A DNA stretch of 64,000 nt from an uncultured Flavobacteriaceae bacterium (GTDB lineage: Bacteria > Bacteroidota > Bacteroidia > Flavobacteriales > Flavobacteriaceae): assembly GCA_947504035.1 (NCBI GenBank), contig CANNGA010000017.1, positions 32,711 through 96,710 on the forward strand. Reading direction: 5' to 3'. A program made the translations under genes and the position numbers. This document shows positions 37,906 to 47,030 of this stretch, one piece after another. Within the stretch, counting starts at the first letter, position 1. The number at the start of each line of letters is the position of its first letter. Under the pieces are notes generated by a model. The model had not been told where the DNA came from. It worked only from the letters and a program-made list of their open reading frames with translations, and did no database searches.

Positions 37906-38517
37906 TTAATTGGTTATTGAAAATAGGTCTGATATAATAGTCCATTGGTTTGTTTTAAAATCTGCATTATGCATATTGATAAGTACATCTGTTTTTCTAG
38001 CGTTTTGTTCTAGTAAACCGTGGCTTTTCATTAAACCAAAAAATAACAAACCTAAGGTCTTTTTTGAAAGTTCAAATATCGAAGGATTGTTAGTATTGGT
38101 CATTATCGTATCTGTTAACATAAGGCTGTGATTCATGGCGCGATATATTACAAATGTGACTTCTCTTTTAGAAGTATTACCTGCCATAACATGAATTATA
38201 AAATCGGAATGGGGTTTATTCAAGTGTGTAGCACCGCCTTTTCGAACAATTTTTAATTCTTGATTACAGATGAGTCGTTTTTCTGGACTGAAGATTTGAA
38301 TAAATTGTTTTTCAATGTTATTTAGGTATAATTTATCTCCTATATCTAACATGGCATCTTCAAAATTTCCTTTTAGCATATAGCTAAACGCAGATAATGA
38401 ATTGTACTCTATTTCAATCTTACTACTTTTATAGCTGCGCATTGTTTTAAAATGACAGGTTATATCTGGTTGAAGAATGGCATTGATACTTCGAAAAGAA
38501 CTTTTAAAATTCATCAT
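37906..38517 (-). CDS. Cytoplasmic protein of unknown function in the T6SS island
   Basis: The 203-residue protein has no signal peptide. Its N-terminal half contains SAFSYMLKGNFEDAMLDIGDKLY, and the later part is hydrophobic with helices (FELSKKTLGLLFFGLMKSHGLL). I do not recognise it. A degraded partial copy lies at 33720-33850, so the gene has been duplicated within the island together with the immunity paralogues. It lies 24 bases downstream of the last immunity paralogue and ends at a good terminator, closing that operon. Confidence 0.6.
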   Translation of the reverse strand: MMNFKSSFRSINAILQPDITCHFKTMRSYKSSKIEIEYNSLSAFSYMLKGNFEDAMLDIGDKLYLNNIEKQFIQIFSPEKRLICNQELKIVRKGGATHLNKPHSDFIIHVMAGNTSKREVTFVIYRAMNHSLMLTDTIMTNTNNPSIFELSKKTLGLLFFGLMKSHGLLEQNARKTDVLINMHNADFKTNQWTIISDLFSITN

Positions 38518-38541
38518 AAAGCGAGTTAATTCTAAAACAAA

Positions 38542-39600
38542 CTATTCTAGAGAATTTAATAATTTTTCTTCCCTAAAAATATCGGTAGCCAGTTTTAAGT
38601 GTTTTGAGCCTTTTGGTTTATAAAACAGAAGGTATAATTCCATTTCCATTTTAGGGATAATACCTTTTTCAAACATTTTGAAGTGTTTTAAATTAATAGT
38701 AACGCCATCTGGCATTTTATCGAAATCTTTATCATAAGTAATAGATAAGGCACTTTCATTATACGATGTGATATTTTTTTTCTTTTTTTCTAGCGTGGCT
38801 AACCTGCCATTGGCGTAAAATTTCAATTCGTAATCCTTGTTAAGAGTAGGTTTTGATTTGTAAAAAAAGGGATGAAAACGCTCCCAGTTTACTGCATAAG
38901 ACAGTCTGTAATCCTTCTCTTTAGTAGCATATACCGATTGGGCTTCGGCTTTGAAAATGGGTTTATACAGTTCTAATAGCGTGTCTAAATCACCTTCTGA
39001 ATATAAACGCATCATCTCTTTGAAGGCGCTTAAAAGCTCTTCTTCTATACCTTTTTGCTCCTGTAGATTAACACCTTTAGACCAGTCTATTTCTTTTTTG
39101 TAAGGCAAACTGGCTTCAAATTCAAAGCTTCCAGAATAACTTTTTAAGCCAATATGCTCTGAGGTTTCGCCATCTTCTTTGAAAGGCGGCTCGTAAGTGA
39201 AAATAGTTTTATCATTATTAAATTGATCTCTAGTTTTTATTGATACTTCAATCCAACTATTAGACTGAAAAGTTTCGTGTTTCGAAGGGAAAAAAGTGTA
39301 ACTCAATTTTTGTTTTCCTTCTTTTTTTAACACATTATTTACATTAGAATACAATATTTTAGGATACCAACTTTTTTCATGAGAGAAACATTCTTGAATT
39401 GGAATATCATTTATATCAATTCGATAATATGAACTTGGTGAAACAGAGCTGACAAAATAAACTAATTCTTCAGTTGGCCTCTCAATATTTTTAAGTATGT
39501 TTTTAATATAAATATCAAGGTTTTCTTTTTCTTTATTTTGCGAATATGCAGATAAGGAGATACACATAAGAAGAACCCAAATTTTTAGCCTATGTTTCAT
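38542..39600 (-). CDS. Immunity-type paralogue 3 (exported, lost lipobox)
   Basis: The 352-residue protein is the third of three tandem paralogues. Its signal ends LSAYSQ, whereas the other two end in ACSQ. The lipid-anchor cysteine is thus replaced by tyrosine, and the protein is probably soluble in the periplasm. The central domain (GETSEHIGLKSYSGSFEFEA to YNESALSITYDK) is almost identical to that of paralogue 2, including at the DNA level. The N-terminal 110 residues are diverged. The last part (EMELYLLFYKPKGSKHLKLATDIFREEKLL) is common to all. Probably immunity to the 959-residue effector or a former one. Confidence 0.7.
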   Translation of the reverse strand: MKHRLKIWVLLMCISLSAYSQNKEKENLDIYIKNILKNIERPTEELVYFVSSVSPSSYYRIDINDIPIQECFSHEKSWYPKILYSNVNNVLKKEGKQKLSYTFFPSKHETFQSNSWIEVSIKTRDQFNNDKTIFTYEPPFKEDGETSEHIGLKSYSGSFEFEASLPYKKEIDWSKGVNLQEQKGIEEELLSAFKEMMRLYSEGDLDTLLELYKPIFKAEAQSVYATKEKDYRLSYAVNWERFHPFFYKSKPTLNKDYELKFYANGRLATLEKKKKNITSYNESALSITYDKDFDKMPDGVTINLKHFKMFEKGIIPKMEMELYLLFYKPKGSKHLKLATDIFREEKLLNSLE

Positions 39601-39609
39601 AAAGTGAAT

Positions 39610-40704
39610 TTAATAGCGAATTTTTACAGGATTTAATAATTTTTCTTCCCTAAAAATATCCGTCGCTAGTTTTAAGTGCTTTGCCCCTTTAGGTTTATAA
39701 AACAGGAGGTATAATTCCATTTCCATTTTTGGAGTAGTTCCTTGATTGAACATTAATACATGTCTGTTTGTTCTCATAACGCCATCAGGGAACTTATCGA
39801 AATTTTTATCATAAACTATGGATAAGGCACTTTCATTATACGATGTGATATTTTTTTTCTTTTTTTCTAGCGTAGCTAACCTGCCATTGGCGTAAAACTT
39901 CAATTCGTAATCCTTGTTAAGCGTAGGTTTCGATTTGTAAAAAAAGGGATGGAAACGCTCCCAGTTTACTGCATAAGACAGTCTATAATCCTTTTCTTTA
40001 GTAGCATATACCGATTGGGCTTCGGCTTTAAAAATGGGTTTATACAGTTCTAATAGCGTGTCTAAATCACCTTCTGCATATAAACGCATTACTTCCTTAA
40101 AAGCAGCTAAGACCTCTTCTTCGATGCCTTCTTGTTCTTGTAGATTAACACCGTTAGACCAGTCTATTTCTTTTTTGTAAGGCAAACTGGCTTCAAATTC
40201 AAAGCTTCCAGAATAACTTTTTAAGCCGATATGTTCGGAAGTTTCGCCGTCTTCTTTGAAAGGAGGCTCGTAGTTTAGAATGGTTTTGTCTTTCTCAAAT
40301 TGATCTCTGGTCTCAAGGTATATTTCAACCCAACTGTTGGACTGAAACGTATTTGCCTCAGAAGGGAACAATTTAAAACTTAATTTTTGTTTCCCGTTTT
40401 TATTTAAAGCGTGATTGATAGAACTGAAATTTCTGTAAACAGAAGGATCTTCTCCTTTTGAAAAGTATCTTTGTTTTACTATGATATCATTTATTTTAAT
40501 TTCATAATATAAATCTGGGCCTGGGCCACTACTTATAAAAAAAAGAGGTTCATTTGGATAATGTTCTACGCTCTTTAGTATGGAATTTCTATACCTCTCT
40601 ATTTTCATTTTAATTGGGTTCATTTTTTGTTTTTTCTTAGTCTGAGAACATGCAACCAAGTTGATACACATGACAAGAACCCAAATGTTTAGGCTATGAT
40701 TCAT
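39610..40704 (-). CDS. Immunity-type lipoprotein paralogue 2
   Basis: The 364-residue protein has lipobox LVACSQT. It has three parts: a diverged N-terminal domain (FFISSGPGPDLYYEIKINDI), a conserved centre (PPFKEDGETSEHIGLKSYSG, then GIEEEVLAAFKEVMRLYAEG) and an NTF2-like C-terminal half (LLELYKPIFKAEAQSVYATK to the end). A short stretch (VMRTNRHVLMFNQGTTPKM) differs from both sisters, which suggests gene conversion with patchy boundaries. It lies 9 bases upstream of paralogue 3. Periplasmic location by lipid anchor; the immunity role is inferred from the position after an effector gene. Confidence 0.72.
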   Translation of the reverse strand: MNHSLNIWVLVMCINLVACSQTKKKQKMNPIKMKIERYRNSILKSVEHYPNEPLFFISSGPGPDLYYEIKINDIIVKQRYFSKGEDPSVYRNFSSINHALNKNGKQKLSFKLFPSEANTFQSNSWVEIYLETRDQFEKDKTILNYEPPFKEDGETSEHIGLKSYSGSFEFEASLPYKKEIDWSNGVNLQEQEGIEEEVLAAFKEVMRLYAEGDLDTLLELYKPIFKAEAQSVYATKEKDYRLSYAVNWERFHPFFYKSKPTLNKDYELKFYANGRLATLEKKKKNITSYNESALSIVYDKNFDKFPDGVMRTNRHVLMFNQGTTPKMEMELYLLFYKPKGAKHLKLATDIFREEKLLNPVKIRY

Positions 40705-40726
40705 AAAGCGAGTTAATTCTAAAAAA

Positions 40727-41815
40727 TTATTCCGTAGGGTTTAATAGCTTTTCTTCTCTAAAAATATCGGTAGCCAGTTTTAAGTGCTTTGAACCTTTAG
40801 GCTTGTAGAAGAATAGATATAATTCCATCTCTTTTTTAGGGATTATACCATTTTCAAACATTTTTAAATCTTTAAGATCTATATATAAGTCATTTGGGAA
40901 GTTATTAAAATCTTTATCATATATTATAGACAATGCACTTTGGGTTTTAATTAAGTTCGAATCTATTTTTTTTTCTAAAGTGACCAGTCGACCATCAGCA
41001 TAGAATTTCATCTCATAATTCGTAGATAATGTAGGTTTAGATTTAAAAAAAAATGGATGTAAACGTTCTAAATTCAATTTATAACTTGATTTTCTTTTTT
41101 TACGTTTTGTTGCATAAATTAATTGTGCTTCATCTTGAAATATAGGTTTGTATAACTCTAATAAAGTTTCTAAATCACCTTCTTGATATAAACGCATAAC
41201 TTCTTTATAGGCCTTTAGAACATCTTCTTCAATACCTTTTAAGTCTTTTAAATTATCTGATTCATACCAATTAATTTGTTTTTCGTATGAAGGTAAGGTC
41301 GTTTCAAAATCAAAACTTCCTGAATAACCATTTAAACCTATTTGTATAGGAGTTTCTCCATCAGATTTCATAGGGGGTTCAAAAATGTAGATAGTCTCTT
41401 TTTTTTTAAATTGATCAATTTTTTCTATAGATATTTCTATGTTGTCGTTAAATTCAAACACCTTTTTATCAAAAGGAAATATTTCAAAAGACACTTTTTG
41501 TTTACCAATTGGGTTTAAACACGAATTTATTGGATGAAATCTTTTAAGGGTTATTTGTTTATTATCATCTATACCATAGCATTCTTCTACTAAGAAACCA
41601 TTAATTGTTAACCTATATTTTGAATTGGGAGCGAATACGTCTAAATAATATGTTATTTCTTCTGAAGGATGTTTTACGTTTTTTAAAATACTGTTTATAT
41701 AAGTCGCAACTTTCATAGTCATTTTATCAAGTTTTTCTGCATCTTTTGTTTGAGAACATGCTGTATAGCAAATTACAATTATCAAAAGAGAACAAGTTTT
41801 AAAATAATTTATCAT
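40727..41815 (-). CDS. Immunity-type lipoprotein paralogue 1
   Basis: The 362-residue protein has lipobox YTACSQT and is the most diverged of the three. It keeps the family landmarks PPMKSDGETPIQIGLNGYSGS, GIEEDVLKAYKEVMRLYQEGDLETL, FKSKPTLSTNYEMKFYADGRLVTLEK and FYKPKGSKHLKLATDIFREEKLLNP. It starts 2 bases after the stop of the 959-residue effector gene, the classic place for a cognate immunity gene, so it is the best candidate for the true partner. The two further copies would then be spares or immunity to related toxins. Confidence 0.75.
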   Translation of the reverse strand: MINYFKTCSLLIIVICYTACSQTKDAEKLDKMTMKVATYINSILKNVKHPSEEITYYLDVFAPNSKYRLTINGFLVEECYGIDDNKQITLKRFHPINSCLNPIGKQKVSFEIFPFDKKVFEFNDNIEISIEKIDQFKKKETIYIFEPPMKSDGETPIQIGLNGYSGSFDFETTLPSYEKQINWYESDNLKDLKGIEEDVLKAYKEVMRLYQEGDLETLLELYKPIFQDEAQLIYATKRKKRKSSYKLNLERLHPFFFKSKPTLSTNYEMKFYADGRLVTLEKKIDSNLIKTQSALSIIYDKDFNNFPNDLYIDLKDLKMFENGIIPKKEMELYLFFYKPKGSKHLKLATDIFREEKLLNPTE

Positions 41816-41817
41816 AT

Positions 41818-44697
41818 TTAATTAATTTTATCTTTAAATTGTCTTAATGGATCGAATAAGTAGATTTTGGGTAATATAAACTTTTGTTCCTCCCAAACCA
41901 TCCAAGGAAAATCAGGTTCTTCTGAGTTAATTCCAAAAATTTCTAAAAATGCTTTTTTAATATCATATAAAGTGGCTCTTCCTCTCTTCAATACGACATG
42001 TGTATCAATTTCAACTTTAAAAGCATCAATTGTAAATTGTATTTGGAAGAAAGGACCAATTTCATCTACTCCAAAAACCTTAGCTTCACGGAACCCTGTC
42101 TTAGCGATTGCGGAAACTAAAAAATTCATAGAAATAGGATTTTCACCAATTGAGACAGGAAATTCAGTTTCTCCATCTATTACGAATTTACCATAAATAG
42201 CTACTTCATTCTTTAACAAATTTCCATCCCTTAGTTCTTGTATTTTTCCATTTTGATTAACTGTGAATTTTTTACTAAGTGTATTGTATTTCACATTTAT
42301 ATCTGTATTGATATTTCCTATCAAAGAGAACGTTGCTTCCAATTTATCAAGAGCTTTAAACCTCTTTATTTTATGTTCCTTGCCCTCTTTATCAATTAAG
42401 CTCACCCCTTTTTTCTCATTAAAATCATATTCGTATTTTACATCTAGACCAATTAAGGGGTGGGCTTGGAAGGTGGCTTCTATAATGGTGGCAATTTCTC
42501 CACTGTCTTGAGGGATCTTATAAATACCTGCATTGGCATTAATTTTAGGGTATAAAATAGCAAACTCTAGACCTGTGGCTTTTTCAATTTTTTCTGTAGT
42601 TTTTTTTACTTTTTTTAAAACGCGCTGTAATTTAAGTGCTTTGCCTTGCAGCGCTTTGCCTCGTGATAAGTATAGTATTGCTAAATCTACAGCTAGTGAA
42701 ATCATCACCATTTGGTAGATTATAAAATACATGTATGTTCTATACGAATTTAATGCCGTATAATCAATTAACTTATTTCCGTCGTACTTCGCATGAAGCC
42801 CTAGTCTTGCATAGGTTCTATCATCTTCTAGCCCTAATAATTTTATTACTTTTACTAACTTAGATTCTGGATAAAACATATCGAAATAGGTTTTAAACGG
42901 CGCGTAAATCCATTGTACAGCATCTTTAATATAGTCTTTATATTTTGCGTAGCCAGAGACTAAATTTACTTTTTCGTTTTGGAAATAGAGGACATTTTCT
43001 TCTTTTATGCCATAATTAAAATGCAAAGCCCAAACCATATCTGGATAAATATAAAAAGACGGTGTGCGTGTATATCGGCAACTTTGTATGCCTATATATA
43101 ATTCTACTGGGGCGATTTGCCACGTAAGGTATTGGGCTAGAAACGTTTCTTCACTCCATGCTTGGTATGGATAAGCAGCAATAAATTTGAGTTGCTGTTC
43201 TGTAACTGTCCCTTCTATTGTAAAGGGCTGCACTTCTGGAAAAATAGCACTGTTTGTAAGTGCTTTCCAAACCCCTTTGCCTTTTTCATAGACTATGGGC
43301 GCAATGTTAGAAAGGTTAAAGGTGTTGTTTTGGTGTTTTACCCCACTGTCTTCACAGCTAGAAACAACGGCGGCAAGGTCTATAGTTACAGGTGTAGTAT
43401 TATTTACATTACCTGCTACTAGCTCGTAAACCGCTGTTGTATTATCTGCACATAAGTCAAAGAGTGCCCCGTTTTTTTCTTCCCGTAATAGATTGAAAGG
43501 GGCTTGGTCGCCTACGGTTAACCTAATACTCGTGTATTTACAGTCTTCGAAAGACTGGGTTATAAGGGGTTGCTGCTTTACCTTTACCACTTGCTTCACA
43601 TATTTATGTTCTTGCTCCTCTAAACTAAAATCGCCTTTGTAATTCACCGTAAAGGTAACTTCGCGTTTAAGCACAGGTCTAGGGTCTTGTGTGTGTGTGT
43701 TGTGCTTATCACTTTTTACAGGTTCTAGGGTGAGTTTTAGGGTGTATTCCTTTAAGGAGCTTTCGGTGTCTTCTCCTGGTTCATGCTTTGCTTTATATGC
43801 CCAGCGTATGTCGGCTACGAGTTCGTCTATAATATCGAGATTGTAATCTTTAGAGGGGTTCTCCATATCGTAATGCTCTGGTAAATGCACTTCTTTATAA
43901 TAGAAATAACCTTCTCCCATATCATATACGTTTTGCCCTTCGCAAAACACTTCTATCTTGGCTTTATAATTAAATACATTGTGTAGGCGCAGGTGTAAAT
44001 CCATAATATCGCCATAGACAAGCTCTTGTTCTACATGGTCTGTATCGCGGTCAATAATACCTGTTTTTTGTACCACGCTTTGCTTTTCATGTCTTTTTTT
44101 GACATAAAAGGATAGGATTTGAGGTTTATCTACAGCTATTATAAAAGCGCCTTGCGCTCCAAATTCTGGGGTGTAATTAATACCTTCTAACCAAATTCCT
44201 GCACCTAGATGATCTACTTTATACGCAAAGTCTCCTAAAGCTATTTCCTCTGTGTCTCGCTTGGTAAACCGGTCTTCGTAAGGGTTTGCTGGGAAATATT
44301 TTTTACCAATCTCTTTTGTGCTTTCAAAGGTATAATGCCTATAGTCTTTGTTTTTAGAGCCATCTTCTAAATAGGCTTTCTCGTATTTTGTGCCTATATT
44401 TAAATTGTTTAAAAACGTATGCAGGGCAACTCTATTATTACGTGTCTTGCCCGATTTGGTTGTGGTCTTAAAATCTAACCATTCTTTACTTTTAAATTTA
44501 GTGTGGGCTTGTGCCACCCAATACACGTTTTCTTTAGTTGCAGCTTCGTTTTTAGCCTTTATAACTTTAAGTTTAAACACGACTTTGGTGTTTACCTTTA
44601 TTTCATAATACAAATATGAACCTCGCAGTCTTGGTTTTACCATACCATAGGGTGGTTCTGCGTAATTGGCTATAATTTCTTTTTTATAAGTACCCAT
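41818..44697 (-). CDS. Large putative T6SS effector with membrane helix
   Basis: The 959-residue protein has no signal peptide and lies directly downstream of a PAAR-like gene and upstream of three exported paralogues. The N-terminal 400 residues hold beta-rich, possibly Ig-like segments (GSYLYYEIKVNTKVVFKLKV; DIMDLHLRLHNVFNYKAKIEVF). A middle region of about 380-640 is followed by a hydrophobic stretch (FIIYQMVMISLAVDLAILYL, about 675-695) and a charged helix. The last 250 residues look like a long beta-sheet (AGIYKIPQDSGEIATIIEATF, PLIGLDVKYEY, VAIYGKFVIDG). I recognise no catalytic motif; a membrane-acting toxin is possible. The effector role is inferred from context. Confidence 0.7.
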   Translation of the reverse strand: MGTYKKEIIANYAEPPYGMVKPRLRGSYLYYEIKVNTKVVFKLKVIKAKNEAATKENVYWVAQAHTKFKSKEWLDFKTTTKSGKTRNNRVALHTFLNNLNIGTKYEKAYLEDGSKNKDYRHYTFESTKEIGKKYFPANPYEDRFTKRDTEEIALGDFAYKVDHLGAGIWLEGINYTPEFGAQGAFIIAVDKPQILSFYVKKRHEKQSVVQKTGIIDRDTDHVEQELVYGDIMDLHLRLHNVFNYKAKIEVFCEGQNVYDMGEGYFYYKEVHLPEHYDMENPSKDYNLDIIDELVADIRWAYKAKHEPGEDTESSLKEYTLKLTLEPVKSDKHNTHTQDPRPVLKREVTFTVNYKGDFSLEEQEHKYVKQVVKVKQQPLITQSFEDCKYTSIRLTVGDQAPFNLLREEKNGALFDLCADNTTAVYELVAGNVNNTTPVTIDLAAVVSSCEDSGVKHQNNTFNLSNIAPIVYEKGKGVWKALTNSAIFPEVQPFTIEGTVTEQQLKFIAAYPYQAWSEETFLAQYLTWQIAPVELYIGIQSCRYTRTPSFYIYPDMVWALHFNYGIKEENVLYFQNEKVNLVSGYAKYKDYIKDAVQWIYAPFKTYFDMFYPESKLVKVIKLLGLEDDRTYARLGLHAKYDGNKLIDYTALNSYRTYMYFIIYQMVMISLAVDLAILYLSRGKALQGKALKLQRVLKKVKKTTEKIEKATGLEFAILYPKINANAGIYKIPQDSGEIATIIEATFQAHPLIGLDVKYEYDFNEKKGVSLIDKEGKEHKIKRFKALDKLEATFSLIGNINTDINVKYNTLSKKFTVNQNGKIQELRDGNLLKNEVAIYGKFVIDGETEFPVSIGENPISMNFLVSAIAKTGFREAKVFGVDEIGPFFQIQFTIDAFKVEIDTHVVLKRGRATLYDIKKAFLEIFGINSEEPDFPWMVWEEQKFILPKIYLFDPLRQFKDKIN

Positions 44698-44715
44698 AGA
44701 TGTAACTGTTATAAC

Positions 44716-45201
44716 TTATATAATTTCTAAAGTGTGTTTTGCTTCGCGTAGTATAGCGCCTTTAGGAGCTGCTAACGGGTTTAACTGGCTATGCAGGTCT
44801 TCGTCTGCTTGATTGGCTTGCGATTGGCTAGGCCCTCCTGTTTGCCCATGAAATACAATTTCTACACAGGGCGCTCCTGCTATAGCACAAACAGCTTTGC
44901 TGTTTTCGGTAAGTATTTTACCCTGGTTACTTAGGGTTACCTTCTCGTAAAACCCTTGCCATTGCAGGATACTGGGTACACAGGGCAGATAGCCTCCTGT
45001 GGTGGGTTGTAACTTACATTGCCCAAAGGTTTTGGCCTCGAAAGGCTGCCCAACATCCATAGTGGTAGCGATCATTTTCATAGACCCACTCGTTTCATTA
45101 ACATATTCTTTGTGGGTGCTTATAACTTTAAGTTTGTCTGGGGTAAATCCAAATTTACATTTACAAATAGCTCCTTGGCATACTACTGCAACATCACTCA
45201 T
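44716..45201 (-). CDS. PAAR-like protein (DUF4280), T6SS spike tip
   Basis: The 161-residue protein reads VVCQGAICKCKFGFTPDKL, then GQPFEAKTFGQCKLQPTTGGYLPCVPSIL, and later ENSKAVCAIAGAPCVEIVFHGQ. These are the repeated cysteine and proline-glycine features of the DUF4280 PAAR-like family, which caps VgrG spikes and links effectors to them. It lies 18 bases upstream of the 959-residue gene and follows the adaptor-like gene by 8 bases. This triad (adaptor, tip, cargo) supports a T6SS delivery unit. Confidence 0.85.
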   Translation of the reverse strand: MSDVAVVCQGAICKCKFGFTPDKLKVISTHKEYVNETSGSMKMIATTMDVGQPFEAKTFGQCKLQPTTGGYLPCVPSILQWQGFYEKVTLSNQGKILTENSKAVCAIAGAPCVEIVFHGQTGGPSQSQANQADEDLHSQLNPLAAPKGAILREAKHTLEII

Positions 45202-45209
45202 AATAGGTA

Positions 45210-46091
45210 TTATTTTTTTAAGCCAAATAAATGGGATAGGTTTATTTTTTTCTTTTTAATCATCTGTTTAGGAATGGCTTCTGGAGCCTCTGTTTGTTCT
45301 ACATAGCCCGTTTCTCGCTCTTGTAATTCTATAATTTTAAAACGAATCTCTCGATCTTCGTTTTTGGTGCTATATCTGCCCGTTATGTTTTGGACGGTAT
45401 AATCGTTATCATGAATGCGGTGATTTAATTCTAAACGGTCTTTTTTAGCGGTATAGCTTGTATGTTTAAAATTAATATAGGGCGGTTTAAAGCTAACCTC
45501 TGTATGACCTGTAAAGGTTGTTAAGCCTTGATATGGTGTAACAGGCAATTTGTATTTAAACTGCTTAATTCCTGCTATTTTAGTATAAAAGGCTTCTTTT
45601 GAAAAAAAGAAAAGGTTATAAAACAGATCGTTTTTTAAGCTTTCTAGAAATACGGTTTCGTTAGCTAAGCTTGTATCTATCTGCTCGAAATATTGCGTTG
45701 CAAAAGGGCTGTCGTATTCTTTTTTAAAATCTTTTAAGGCCTCCTGCCATCGTGCTTTTAACTTACTAAAATTAAGTACTGCTACAATACCTTTATTTAA
45801 AGAGACTCTTAGCTCTATAGGGTATATACACTGCATGCATCGTGCTGCTAAAACGTCTACAAGACGTTTAGACTCTACACCGTTTATAAAAACCTGTGCC
45901 CTGTGTAACTTACAATGGTAATCATCTTGGATAGAAGCAACATAAGCTACACGCATAATGTATTGCATTTCTTTTGCCTCTGGGCCATAACTTAACACTA
46001 CACCATAGGAGCGCTCTACACCATCAATGCGGCGTGTTATGTTACTCCCTGAAGTAATGCTTGTTGTCTTGTTCATGTTATGGTTTTTCAT
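45210..46091 (-). CDS. Probable T6SS cargo adaptor, unknown family
   Basis: The 293-residue protein (or 288 from the ATG at 46076) has no signal peptide. It reads GVERSYGVVLSYGPEAKEMQYIMRV, CMQCIYPIELRVSLNKGIVAVLNF, then a helical middle (WQEALKDFKKEYDSPFATQYF) and a basic C-terminus (KQMIKKKKINLSHLFGLKK). I do not recognise a Pfam family. The place directly before the PAAR-like gene suits an adaptor that loads the effector. The first 50 or so bases of this gene also occur as a remnant at 47825-47880. Confidence 0.6.
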   Translation of the reverse strand: MKNHNMNKTTSITSGSNITRRIDGVERSYGVVLSYGPEAKEMQYIMRVAYVASIQDDYHCKLHRAQVFINGVESKRLVDVLAARCMQCIYPIELRVSLNKGIVAVLNFSKLKARWQEALKDFKKEYDSPFATQYFEQIDTSLANETVFLESLKNDLFYNLFFFSKEAFYTKIAGIKQFKYKLPVTPYQGLTTFTGHTEVSFKPPYINFKHTSYTAKKDRLELNHRIHDNDYTVQNITGRYSTKNEDREIRFKIIELQERETGYVEQTEAPEAIPKQMIKKKKINLSHLFGLKK

Positions 46092-46340
46092 TGATATGGT
46101 CTACCTTAAAAATCGTTTATCAATCTTGTGCTCTAGCTAACGAATAGCTTCTTTAAAACAGATGGGATATGTGCCATCTTAAGATATATCTACCATTTAA
46201 CTAGGGTTAGAAACAACTTTTAGTTTATCTATTAACATTCCATTTTCGGCATTTATTCTGTATAGCCATGTTTTCGGTTCTTTATTTTTAATAGGCTCTT
46301 CAACAAAAACATCCCAATGGTAAAGTGTATCATTTAAAGA
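46041..46340 (-). repeat. Duplicated block, copy 1 (immunity 3' end, spacer, adaptor 5' end)
   Basis: The stretch from 46041 to about 46340 is nearly identical to 47825-48125. It runs through the 5' end of the adaptor gene, the intergenic spacer and the 3' end of an immunity gene. Copy 2 lacks the rest of the adaptor. The spacer itself (about 46110-46180) still reads, on the minus strand, like a PICFKEAIR segment of an immunity gene, so it is a deleted second immunity gene. Confidence 0.85.
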
Positions 46341-46862
46341 TTTTTTACTTTTTTCTCTCTTAATATTAAAAACGAAAGATGTTTTACCAATCTTCCGCTC
46401 TACAAGGCGTATGGCTTCTTTAAAACAAATAGGGTATTTGTCATTTTGGCTATGGTCTGTCATTTTAGAAATCCCCCCCTCTGTATTATATTCAATCTCT
46501 TTACCTATGATTAAATCTCCTATAGTATATAGAAAAAAAGAGCCAATTAGTTTTTGATTTTTGTAAACCAATGCTTTTCGAATATTCGTTTTTTTATCTA
46601 CTTTATTAGTTACAATTGTCCCATTATTTAAATTCCCATACGAATACATTTCCGCCTGATCATTTTCTTTGCGAATAAAACCGCCTTTATGGAGAAGAAT
46701 ACTATCTTCTTCATTATCAAAATATAGTTTTCTCTCTTTAAACATTATCTCATCATTAAATGCACAAAATCTATTATGTTTGAGAAACTGTTTTCTGGTA
46801 GTGCAGCCCAACATAAGGATGAAACAACAAATTAGTAAGTTTATATAATTCTTCATCTGCAC
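46197..46862 (-). CDS. PepSY-like immunity lipoprotein D
   Basis: The 221-residue lipoprotein (lipobox MLGCTTR) shares with its paralogues the start CTTRKQFLKHNRFC and the end. The C-terminal 90 residues look like a PepSY domain. A helix (CFKEAIRLVERKIGK, about 133-147) is followed by a strand ending YHWDVFVEE, then TWLYRINAENGMLIDKLK, matching the PepSY layout of helix, strand and Y-x-V-D-A-x-T-G turn. PepSY domains occur in metalloprotease propeptides and are thought to inhibit proteases. That suits neutralisation of a metzincin effector. The start is GTG at 46862 or ATG at 46856. Confidence 0.75.
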   Translation of the reverse strand: MQMKNYINLLICCFILMLGCTTRKQFLKHNRFCAFNDEIMFKERKLYFDNEEDSILLHKGGFIRKENDQAEMYSYGNLNNGTIVTNKVDKKTNIRKALVYKNQKLIGSFFLYTIGDLIIGKEIEYNTEGGISKMTDHSQNDKYPICFKEAIRLVERKIGKTSFVFNIKREKSKKSLNDTLYHWDVFVEEPIKNKEPKTWLYRINAENGMLIDKLKVVSNPS

Positions 46863-46947
46863 TTATCTTGCATAATTAGAGTTGTGTAATTTTTCCCATT
46901 GCCGATGCCATGTGTGTGTTGATTTCATTATAGTCCATATAATTTTT
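46863..46947 (-). pseudogene. Orphan effector tail before immunity D
   Basis: On the minus strand this reads NYMDYNEINTHTWHRQWEKL and then HNSNYAR and a stop, in one open frame. The last residues of the intact metzincin effector are NYMDYENEADRKHSWHWQWEKLYNSNYAR. The junction to the following immunity gene (NYAR, TAA, then the start) is also the same as in the intact locus. Upstream of NYM the similarity ends, so only the part from the Met-turn onward remains. Confidence 0.85.
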
Positions 46948-47030
46948 TGTTTTTAACTTGTAAAACAAATCAAATCTAAATATGCGTAAATATTGCAATT
47001 ACTTATACTGAAGTATAGGGTTATCAAAAA

